Assembly: GCA_021234155.1 (NCBI GenBank)
Contig: JAJEKV010000088.1
Span: 64,001-128,000 of the forward strand
DNA: 64,000 nt
Reading direction: 5' to 3'
Source of the DNA: Isoetes taiwanensis
Lineage: Eukaryota > Streptophyta > Lycopodiopsida > Isoetales > Isoetaceae
Below, in pieces: positions 54,297-64,000 of the stretch (its first letter is position 1; every line of letters begins with the position of its first letter). The position numbers and the translations under genes are program-made. The notes beneath the pieces were generated by a model, which worked only from the letters and a program-made list of their open reading frames with translations, ran no database searches and was not told where the DNA came from.

Positions 54297-57230
54297 TCAT
54301 TCAGGGAGCATGTGAGATGAGTAAAATGGAGCCAAGGAAGTCCAGCAGAGACCATTGCCCTAGGCTCCAATGGAGGAAGATGGATTGCCTTTTGTTGCAC
54401 CCTTGCAACCAGACGGTATTTGGAGAGGGGATAATAACTGCAGTTGATCCATTTGATAGTGTGAATGATGAAAGGCTGGGAGATGATCATCTTGGAGTTG
54501 GCATTGTGAAGCTTCTTATCCAAGTTGATACAATCATGTCCCAGGGAAGCTCTAGTGATTGCATTGTCTCGCCTTTCCTGGGTTGTTGGAGTCCCAAACT
54601 CGGTTGAGATGGCCAATCGATATATTACACACAAGAATGGTGATAGTCTGGAATGCCCTATTGAACTACATACCCCAAGGCCCACCCAAGGCCATGTGGA
54701 AGATTTGGTGGTCGATGAGCATCCTTTGATCACAAGGAAGAGACGCTATGTTTTTCATAAGAGGCAGCCAAGGGTGCCCAAGAGGCCTAGAAGTGACAAA
54801 TATTTAGAGAGGATGGAAAGTATGGCCCCAACCAAAGAAAACCTAGAGGCAATTAGGGGACAAGAGTGTTGCAACCTAGATTGCACAAAGGCAAGACAAT
54901 GTGGATGACCTCGTGCAGATAAGGTCCCAATACATTGGACAGCTTCAAAAAGATAGGATTAATTTCATTTACTCCTTGTGTAGGAATTCCAGCTATGATG
55001 AAAATACAGGAAGGCTACTATATCAATTGAGGGGCATGAAGGTATGTATGAGAGCATTGAGATGGATTCTTGGGGTGAGCAAGTCTTCATTTTACGATCT
55101 TCGGGAGCAGGGTTAGAAAAGGGCACGCTTTGTTCCAACATGGTAATGCACTCACTTTGAAACCTAGAGCAAATACTCTCAAGGCCATTGCAGTCTTCGA
55201 GAGCTTTGTGAGATACATGTCTCAATCTATGCCCCACAAGTCGAAGGTGAACGAGCACGGTGTGCGAGTGGTCCAAAGGGTATCGCCACAACATTACATC
55301 CAGAAAGAGTGCCTTAAAGAGGTCAACTCCATCCTAGAAACTACTGGAGGTAGGCCTCTTTCTCAATCACATTTCAGCAAGTTATGGAGCACTCACTTCT
55401 CAGACGTGAGTGTCCTGCAACACATGCCATTTTCAAAGTGCAACACTTGCATTCAACTCAAGGATACACTTGCATCAACTGCAATAGAGAAAGAAAGAAT
55501 GGCAATTAGGGAGCAATTTGCAGATCACCAAAGGGACCAAATATCATGTAGACAGTTGTATTGGCAGTGGAGAACATTTTCTCGAGATGCAAATGGACAA
55601 ATTTTTGTGTATAATTCATGATAAGATGGACCAACACAAGACTTTCTTGCCAAAGCTAGATCCTTTACCCAAGCGTTGTCAAAACGCTTTTCAGATGAAA
55701 GTAAGTCTGGCGGGTGTCTTAACACATGGTCATGGAACTGGAACATATGGTCATTTTGTGCTTGATCTATGGAGGGATGATCCAAACTTCCATGTGAGCT
55801 CTATTTTCAAGTGTTTGAGAACACTAGAGAAAGGATCAATAGAAGGGAGGAGGTATTCCCCTTCAAAGACCCATTTTGAGGCTTTGATGGATGATCAACC
55901 GCTTTGTTACCAAAGGCGATAAAAAAGGCTCACATCCAAGGTGTCTAGTGAATCAAGGAGGACTTGGGATGATTTCCCCTTACGTGAGAAACCACCGCCG
56001 AGGAGCTATGTGTTCAATTGGACAACCTGTTGGAAAGAAAACAAGAATAGATGGATGTTTGGGGCAATGTCATACTTGACAAACCAGTGGGAGTATTCAA
56101 AGTTGTGAAAGTGGGATTCATGATGGTTGGGCATACGATGATGATATAGATGGGTTCTTTGGAACCTTCTCCACCAAGCTCAAGAGAGAAAAACGTGACT
56201 AGTCTACCCGAACTAATGGATGTGTTTGAGAGCTGCATTGACCCCAACCCAATGGCATTCTTGATGGATGAGGTTGCGGTTGGAAATCATTTGTAGAGGG
56301 ATACTTGCTAGATGGTAAGGACCAGTTGACGACAGACACACAAAGCCACTTCAGTTCAAGTTTTGGGTTAGGGATGGAATACCAATCATGCAATATAAGT
56401 GGAGACCAGGTGACAAGTTGTGGATGCCTGTACAAGGAATCGAGTTGTGGCAGAGGGGTGCTGCTGGTGAAGTTCTCATCCCTAAAGGGCAGCCAAAACC
56501 ACTACCTCCCTTCAAGACTGTCAAAGACTCTAGCCAACTAGTGAAGGGCATCAAGGATTACATAACGCACTGGGATGATGTTCAAAATGGAAAGCACACC
56601 TCCATTCTTAAGAAAAATCAAATGGACTCCCTAATCAAGTACTGGGAGAAAGTTGTGACATGCTTAGAAACTGAACAACCATGTGGGAGGAAGCTAAGAG
56701 ACGGGTTCTTGCCAGAGTCAAGATGGGAGGGTTCTCAAGGAGCAAGCACGTCTAAGAATGTTCACTTGGGTCCTAACAAGGGTTCCAAGTGGTTTGTGGG
56801 AAGTAAGGCCTCAAAGCCAAAGTGGTTTGATCTTCCTGAGTGGGATCCCTTTGAGGACATCAAGGAAGGATACTTTGTGCTAGTAAGGCCTGATGATGAG
56901 GACTGTCCAATATGGTTAGGGGTGGCACTCTCTGATGTAACCACCACTATGCCTGATGGAGAGGAGTTACGTCCTGGATTCCAAATTCAATATTGGGAGC
57001 CCATTGGGAGACACAAGAAAGGCAACTTGAAGGAGCAATACACCGACTGCTGGGAGAAGAAGTGGAGGGCAAATTATGCTGATCCTCAAAGGAGGGAATT
57101 GGTGGAGTGTGTGGTATGGTCATATCCAAGTTCTCACACTGCAAAGGAGAACACACACAAGATCCCAAAAAGGGAGATGGACAAAGCCATGAGCAACCTC
57201 CATGCTATATCATTGTATGAGGGTAGATAA
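54297..57230 (+). pseudogene. Transposase-like gene with GHT...DID motif (DUF7869-like), frameshifted
   Basis: Coding pieces lie in one direction but several frames: 54300-54600, 54610-54905, 54901-55116, 55130-55621, 55560-55922 and 56388-57230 (280 codons). Motifs: VCMRALRWILGVSKSSFYDL near 55050; a C-x2-C stretch (SKCNTCIQLKD, near 55435); a first acidic block FLCIIHDKMDQHKTFLPKL (near 55600); LTHGHGTGTYGHFVLDLW (near 55720); a damaged GHT--DDIDGFFGTFSTKL (56125-56175, one-base frameshift); and a C-terminal domain with PKWFDLPEWDPFEDIKEGYF. This order resembles a large family of eukaryotic transposon-like proteins with a DDE-like core that I believe is the DUF7869 group. The copy is dead. 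Confidence 0.6.
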
Positions 57231-57518
57231 TATTGAGAAGCCTGAGAACTTTCTCAACTAGTGGTTTGTAAAATTTATGAGGAAAACAAGTAACCCAATT
57301 CTTTGTGTGTGATGTGTAATTCTATTCAAGCAATGAATTCAGAAATTTTTTTGTCCCATTTTCAGTCCGAGTCCCAAAATCCAAGATTTGTCCCACTTTA
57401 ATTAAATACGACTTATTACTTGCACGTCTGTACTATGTCCTCCAGCAATATATTTTCCTTAGAGCTTGAAGATGAATCCTATAAATTTGCAATATTGAGT
57501 TTTGTATTGCAGGAGGTC

Positions 57519-57966
57519 TAATTGACAAGTTCAGTGCAGAATTGTGGAGGACATCCATATTTTGGCATGTGGCTAACAACTTTGGAACTAAGCTGTATTT
57601 GTTTGCTACAGTACGGTTAAGGCAAGAAGGTGCAAAAATAAGACGTGTTCCTATTGCCGTTGGTTATCATTGGCATCCCGCATTTGCATGTGACCAATTG
57701 CAAAAACTATTGAGCAGATTCGCTGCATCACTCTCTCGTGGGTTTATACTTCTATGTATGTAAATGCTGCTATTAAGGCGGAAACATATCCTGCTATAGT
57801 TACTGCCAATCATCAAGGTGCTTTTGAGGCATTGCGTTCATATCATTTACACAACTCCACACAAAACAAACAAGTTCCAATACAAAAAAAAAGGAAACAT
57901 GAAAACACACTTTCGGGCCACCGGAGGGCAACCCGTCGTGCGCAGCACCTTGTTTTAAACTGTTAA
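57519..57966 (+). pseudogene. Exon-like piece of an unknown gene beside the inverted repeat
   Basis: After a good acceptor (tttgtattgcag), the frame reads LIDKFSAELWRTSIFWHVAN, GTKLYLFATVRLRQEGAKIR and VPIAVGYHWHPAFACDQLQK, then after a frame change EALRSYHLHNSTQNKQ and a basic tail. The composition looks like genuine protein, but I recognise no family. It ends where the inverted repeat at 57953 begins, so it may have been cut by that insertion. Confidence 0.4.
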
Positions 57967-58039
57967 GACTCCCATTTTTCAGGTTTCATTGATCTCATAT
58001 GTTATTTCTTATGGTTCAAATGTTGCCACCTTGTTGGCT

Positions 58040-58690
58040 CCAACATGCCACCTAGGCTCCAACATGCCAAGGTGACTCAAACATGCCACGTGGGCTTCAC
58101 CATAGATCTACGGGGATGCTGAGGACGTGGTGGAAATCCTACAGCTGCTAGATAAGCATTTTGAATAGGCCGGGGCTCAAACATGCCACCTCGGCTTTGA
58201 AATGCCAAGGTGGCTCAAACATGCCAAGGTTTCCCAAACATGCCATGTGGGCTCCAACATGGCACCTAGGGTCCGATATGCCAAGGTGGCTCAAATATAC
58301 TAAGGTGGCTCAAACATGCCACGTGAGCTCCAAAATGCCACCTAGGCTCACACATGCCAAGGTGGCTCAAACATGCCACGTGGGCTCCAACACACCATCG
58401 TGGCTCAAACATGCCACCTATGCTCCAATATGCCACCTAGGCTCAAACATGCCAAGGTGGCTCAAATATGCCATGTGGGCTCGAAGATACCACCTAGCCT
58501 CCAACATGCCAAGGTGGCTCAGGCATGCCACCTAGCCACCAATATATGCCACCTAGGCTCAAACATGCCAAGGTGGCTCAAACATGCCATGTGGGCTCGA
58601 AGATGCCACCTAGCCTCCAACATGCCAAGGTGGCTCAGGCATGCCACCTAGCCACCAATATATGCCATCTAGGCCACCTAGGAACTTCAA
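58040..58690 (+). repeat. Minisatellite in the left arm, about 20-bp unit
   Basis: 'catgccaaggtggctcaaa' alternates with 'catgccacctaggctccaa' some 30 times, with variants such as 'catgccacgtgggctccaa'. Its mirror image fills 61320-61990. Confidence 0.93.
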
Positions 58691-61319
58691 GTTGTGACAT
58701 GGCATGCCAAGTAAGCAAGGCCAAGTTTTGACTAGGCCAAAAATGAAAAGATGTCCACCTTTGGCCTTTTCATTGGGTGATGTTGGCAACTTATGGGTGA
58801 CATGGCTAGATGGCGGTGACGTGGACACAATGACTAGGACTTAATGCCAAGAAATATGATAACTTTTGGAATCTTTGGTAGAGGAGTTTGGTCGAATAGA
58901 GGGATCTTGAAGAACTTAAAGCGCTGACACCCTTCCCCAAATCGAATCAGGCCAGGACTTTGCGCAGCTTCCTCACCAGAGGGGAGAGACCAGACCCCAG
59001 GAGACGGACCTTAGAAAGGTTGCTGAGGCTGCTTTTCCTGCCAGCGCTCCTCCAGGAGGGAAAATGCCAATGCCCCTTCTCTCGAAGTTCGGTTTCCCTA
59101 TCCGACCGTTGAATCCAGAACTCAAGTAACTTTGCTTTGAGCGGGTTCAAACAAATCAAAGATCCTCCGGAGAACTTATCAAACCCATGAAGCATCCTGC
59201 TGCCCGACGATGTAGAAACCCAAGTTTTTGTCGTTCGAGGCGATCTGAGTCTCCTAATGGAGATTCGACTTATACGTCGTCGGAATGGCAAAATTACCCT
59301 AGGGACCAAGTTACCACGGTGCGTTTTTTGGCAACGAAAAGAAACACGGACCCTCTACACGGCAGTATTCCAAAGCCACCTCTTAGGCCAATTGACTACG
59401 AACGTGTTGGACATGGGCTACTATGGCGCTTCTTGGAGAAAGGGTGATCTTCTGCCCACGAAACTTGGTCCCCAGGGTAATGTCCATTGGCAGAGTCAGT
59501 TCACAGTTCCGGAGTGGGAGAGCTGTCCGTCCATGGCCAGGGTTCTTTGGGAGAGGACCTTTGGGGCAAACTGCTTCCGGAAGGTTTTAAGGGTCCGTCT
59601 TCTGGCGGCAACACCCTCCCTCTAGGTGACGACATTGTGCAAGATCCTGGTTAAATCCGACAAGGATATGGCCTCCGAAACGTAAACCCTGTGCATTGCT
59701 AGGCTATTGAAGGGTTTACGTTATGGAGGTCGAGTTTTAGTCGGTTGCACTTGGGACTTATCCTCCTTCCAGTGTGGGAATTAGAAGTCAACAGCGCCTT
59801 TTGCAGTAGCAAAATTATTTGGGATCATTTCGGGAAAGCCAATAGATCCAAATCCTGTTATTTCAGTTGTCATGGCTCTACATGCCTGTTTAAAGAAGGT
59901 GCACCTAATTATCCAAGAAAACGACCACGTTTTGGCCTCCGAAGCATAAACCCTGTGTGTTGTTAGGTTATTGTACAGGGTTTACGTTTCGGAGTCCAAA
60001 ACGTGGTTGTTTTCTTGAATAATTAGGTGCACCTTTTTTAATCAGGCATGCGGAGCCATAACAACTGAAATAACAAGCCTTGTTTGTATTGGCTTTCCCG
60101 AGATGATCCCAAACAATTTTGCTACTGCAAAAGGCGCTGTTGACTTCTAATTCCCACACTGGAAGGAGGATAAATCCAAACCCCATTCTGTCAGTTCCTA
60201 TTGCTTCGTGTTTTCAACTGCAGCCACTTGACCATGTCCCAAGTGCAACCGACTAAAACTCGGCCTCCATAACGTAAACCCTTCAATAACCTAGCAATGC
60301 ACAGGGTTTACGTTTCGGAGGGCATATCCTAGTCAGATCTAACCAGGATCTTGCACAATGTCGTCACCTAGAGGGAGGGTGTTGCCGCCAGAAGACGGAC
60401 CCTTAAAACCTTCCAGAAGCAGTTTGCCCCAAAGGTCCTCTTCCGAAGAACCCTGGCCATGGACGGACAGCTCTCCCTCTCCGGAATTGTGAACTGACTC
60501 TGCCAATGGACTCAGAATATTGACATTACCCTGGGGACCAAGTTTCGTGGGCAGAAGATCACCCTTTCTCCAAGAAGCGCCATAGTAGCCCATGTCCAAC
60601 ACGTTCGTAGTCAATTGGCCTAAGAGGTGGCTTTGGAATACTGCCGTGTAGAGGGTCCGTGTTTCTTTCGTTGCCAAAAACGACCGTGTAACTTGGTCCC
60701 TAGGGTAATTTTGCCATTCCAGACGATGTGGCGAAGTCGAATCTCCATTCCGGAGACTCTGTACTGCCCGAACGACAAAACACTTGGGTTTCTGCACTGT
60801 CGACAGCAGGATGCTTCGCGGTTTATAAGTTCTCCTGGACGGATCTTGGATTTGTTTGAACCTTCTCAAAGCAGGTTACTTGAGCTGCAGATTCAACGGT
60901 TGGATAGGGAAACCGAACTTCGAGAGAAAGGGCATTGGCATTTTCCCTCCTGGAGGAGCGCTGGCAGGAAAAGCAGCCTCAGCAACCTTTCTAAGGTCCG
61001 TCTCCTGGGGTCTGGTCTCTCCCCTCTGGTGAGGAAGCTGCGCAAAGTCCTGGCCTGATTCGATTTGGGGAAGGGTGTCAGCGCTTTAAGTTCTTCAAGA
61101 TCCCTCTATTCGACCAAACTCCTCTACCGAAGATTCCAAAAGTTATCATATTTCTTGGCATTAAGTCCTAGTCATTGTGTCCACGTCACCGCCATCTAGC
61201 CATGTCACCCATAAGTTGCCAACATCACCCAATGAAAAGGCCAAAGGTGGACATCTTTTCATTTTTGGCCTAGTCAAAACTTGGCCTTGCTTACTTGGCA
61301 TGCCATGTCACAACTTGAA

Positions 61320-61990
61320 GTTCCTAGGTGGCCTAGATAGCATATATTGGTGGCTAGGTGGCATGCCTGAGCCACCTTGGCATGTTGGAGGCTAGGTGGC
61401 ATCTTCGAGCCCACATGGTATGTTTGAGCCACCTTGGCATGTTTGAGCCTAGGTGGCATATATTGGTGGCTAGGTGGCATGCCTGAGCCACCTTGGCATG
61501 CTAGGTGGCATCTTCGAGCCCACATGGCATGTTTGAGCCACCTTGGCATGTTTGAGCCTAGGTGGCATATTGGAGCATAGGTGGCATGTTTGAGCCACCT
61601 TGGTGTGTTGGAGCCCACGTGGCATGTTTGAGCCACCTTGGCATGTGTGAACCTAGGTGGCATTTTGGAGCTCACGTGGCAATGTTTGAGCCACCTTAGT
61701 ATATTTGAGCCACCTTGGCATGTCGGACCCTAGGTGCCATGTTGGAGCCCACATGGCATGTTTGGGAAACCTTGGCATGTTTGAGTCACCTTGGCATTTC
61801 AAAGCCTAGGTGGCGCGTTTGAGCCCCGGCCTATTCAAAATGCTTATCTAGCAGCTGTAGGATTTCCACCACGTCCTTAGCATCCCCGTAGATCTATGGT
61901 GAAGCCCACGTGGCATGTTTGAGTCACCTTGGTATGTTGGAGCCTAGGTGGCATGTTGGAGCCAACAAGGTGGCATGATGGATCCTTGGG
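61320..61990 (-). repeat. Minisatellite in the right arm, mirror of the left
   Basis: Same units as 58040-58690 on the opposite strand. Unit order matches the mirror order for long stretches, with a few units gained or lost. Confidence 0.93.
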
Positions 61991-62066
61991 GTGCAACATT
62001 TGAACCATAACAAATAACGTATGAGATCAATGAAACCTGAAAAATGGGAGTCTTAACAGTTTAAAA

Positions 62067-63813
62067 AAACTTGAACCTTTGATGGCGGAGATTCCGTGGA
62101 ATCTCCCATCATCTAAAGCCCCAAAATTAACGATGCCTTTGAGGCCCACAATACAATACCTTCGAGTATATTACTAGATGTAGTGGTGAAACACTTACGC
62201 ACATGTTGATCATACACAATTTAAGACAATTCTGGCCCATGCAATATTCAAAGGCTGTTGTCCTAAGGGTGTTCATCTGCAGGTTACCCCCCTTATTGTC
62301 CTTCATTAATGGTGATGAGGTATTGCACTTTGGTGCCTACAAATATCACAACCTGCAATACTTTTGAAATGATTTACCTTCGACAAAATTTCAGAACAAA
62401 AAGCTAACCTTGAAGAATTAAAATAGCAATACTTGTAAACAACTTGATTATTATAGGAGCTAGATCACACCATTGAGGTTTAGCATTGAATTTCACTTAA
62501 ACCATTATAATAACCACAAAGGAAAAATACACTTATGTATTCACGACTTATTGCAAAAGAGAGTCAGATCTTTATATTGTAATATGAACACTCGAACTAA
62601 TCTCCCATTCTTATGTGTATATTATACATTCATCTTTCATTTAATTTATAAGGCCAGATCCGGCCAAACAGGCACCGATCCGGCCTTTTTGGATGCCGTG
62701 TCTTTGCATCCGTTCTCTCCTCATTTTCTAAGTTCACAAGCTATTGTCTTCTTCCCATTGCACCGAGATGTGCTTTACAAAAATAGGTCTAATGGATATA
62801 CATCATACCATTGACCATTGGTCACCATTAAACCATAAACCATTGTTCACCTTTGAAACATAGTAACCCTTTACATCACTCTTGACATTATATTCACATG
62901 ATAATGGTTTATGTCCGATTATGCATCTCTGTCATATAACCTCAACCATGGAATGACTATTTATTCAACAAACCTACTCCTTGTAGGCATTCTAGTGTAT
63001 TGCTATAAATATTTGCATGTGCCTAGGTGCAGCAAATTAGAACAAAGAATGGGACAAAAAGGGGTCCGCAACATATTGCCACGCACACTAAAGAAGACAA
63101 ATGTGCTATAGAAGACAAATATTCAAACGTTCACAAGACAAATGTGACGTGTAAGATTTGGGCTATCGGGTTTACTTATGGTCCTGAGGTTGATGATCCT
63201 AACCTCTAGTGCATCACAGTGATGGTGGATGAACTACGAACCTAGATTCCTAAGCTTTCAGTTGCTAGGCTTACCAATATGAGCACAATTAGCTTGTAGT
63301 GAAAAATAACATTAGCTATTGGTATCTCTTTTTTTTTTTAAACTTTTTGAGTAGGTTGACGAGACTGAGGCAACATTCATTGTCAATTGGAACACACTAA
63401 AGAATGGGCACCGGGTTCCTTCTAGTACTACGAGAACATGAAAACTTCTCAAACGAACTTGGTGTTATGCAATTTGCCACCGCGTATAGGAATTTAATGG
63501 AGCAGATGCTATTCTTTCTTGGTGACCTGTGCATTTGAACATTAGGTTCGCCCACCAAATGACGGCTACTACTGCCTTTGTCTTGTTCTAATTTCAAAAT
63601 TTGTTGGGAGCTATAACTGCTACTCTATGCAATGAAAACCTTCGAAATTGTTAGCTTTAGTGGTTCCCAAACAATATACAAAGGTCACCATGCAATATTA
63701 TTCCCATGCAACATTCAAAGGTCCTCCTGCAATATTTCAAGGTTCCCAAATTAAACATTCCAATGAATTCAAACGTACAATCATCTTGAATGATTCGGGA
63801 GGGAACGGAGGGA
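62067..63813. other. No recognisable gene; inverted copy of the 42-kb repeat at its start
   Basis: 62066-62140 contains 'cctttgatggcggagattcc' and 'aaagccccaaaattaacgat', the reverse complement of the left part of the repeat at 42238-42294. The rest is AT-rich DNA without a convincing frame. Confidence 0.55.
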
Positions 63814-64000
63814 ATGAATGAGAGCGCCAGCAGTAGTACCTCCTCGGGAGGTGGAGCCAGAGCGATGCATTCTCCTACTCTTCATCCCGCAAATACTCCA
63901 AGCACACACTCCGGCTTCATGGGACCTCCTAAAATCTCTGTAGCTGAATTCAGAACCTGGAGCTGGGAGCGGATTTATGAATACATTGCAGGCATGGCAA
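63814..64000 (+). CDS. Possible gene start, cut by the window end
   Basis: An ATG opens a frame that stays open for 62 codons to the last base. It begins with a Ser/Gly-rich low-complexity stretch (NESASSSTSSGGGARAM), then PPKISVAEFRTWSWERIYEY, which looks like the start of a folded domain. GC content rises over the flank. The family is not recognised. Confidence 0.4.
   Translation, partial: MNESASSSTSSGGGARAMHSPTLHPANTPSTHSGFMGPPKISVAEFRTWSWERIYEYIAGMA

Larger units (their letters stand above)
57953..62066. mobile_element. 4.1-kb inverted repeat (foldback-like element)
   Basis: The left arm 57953-59965 and right arm 59968-62066 are reverse complements. For example 'tttaaactgttaagactccc' at the left edge pairs with 'gggagtcttaacagtttaaa' at the right edge, and 'cagctgctagataagcattt' near 58142 pairs with its complement near 61850. 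The centre is a small hairpin around 59945-59990 ('aaaccctgtgtgttg...acagggttt'). The arms differ by small changes and by about 60 bp near 60180-60235 that is missing from the left arm. No target duplication or transposase was found. Confidence 0.9.

Noticed and set aside
57953-62066. Assembly or read-chimera artefact producing a perfect palindrome
   Set aside because: The arms differ by scattered substitutions and an indel of about 60 bp, which a simple template-complement chimera would not give.

Overview
This is nuclear DNA of a land plant with a large, transposon-packed genome. Three things point to this: spliced genes with GT-AG introns, plant-type Ty1/copia and Ty3/gypsy (chromovirus) LTR retrotransposons, and a plant LINE. 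A fragment of a gene for the proteasome activator PA200 is the only piece of ordinary host gene I can name. The style of the LINE and of the DNA transposons suggests a non-flowering plant such as a fern, but that is a weak inference.

Layout. 1-7257: AT-rich DNA with small direct repeats and a decayed PA200-like fragment on the minus strand (about 2879-4012). 7258-25473: a Ty1/copia element on the minus strand (LTRs 7263-7497 and 25237-25468, target duplication CATAT), split by a complete Ty3/gypsy element also on the minus strand (LTRs 11866-13509 and 23308-24940, target duplication GATGG). 25474-31663: mostly unannotatable DNA. 31664-35571: a 5'-truncated LINE with a 20-bp target duplication and an almost open EN-RT frame. 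37040-40131: a field of GTCA-type short repeats ending in a CACTA-like terminus, followed directly by a five-exon tnp2-type transposase gene. 45546-53000: an unrecognised, broken minus-strand coding array embedded in a family of short palindromes and a second repeat family. 54297-57230: a frameshifted transposase-like gene. 57953-62066: a 4.1-kb inverted repeat (foldback-like). 63814-64000: possible start of a gene running off the window.

The main discovery candidate is inside the Ty3/gypsy element. Between its primer-binding site and gag lies a reading frame (22731-21649, minus) that begins with the histone H3 tail (M-ARTKQT-x-RK) and ends with the H3 histone fold (37 of the last 45 residues match plant H3 by eye). 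A long acidic and basic linker joins them, with one in-frame TGA. The same element carries a C-terminal chromodomain, the module that in chromoviruses binds methylated H3. A retrotransposon therefore appears to have captured a histone H3 and to carry both a histone-like protein and a histone reader. Between this frame and gag there is a second, unrecognised accessory ORF. The integrase catalytic core of this copy has been flipped, so this copy cannot be autonomous.

A technical caution: the two gypsy LTRs differ mainly by 1-3 base indels clustered at CAG, CTG and CCGG sites, while the intervening blocks are identical. This looks more like consensus error at methylated CHG sites than like age. 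Some of the stops and frameshifts in this window may therefore be artefacts.
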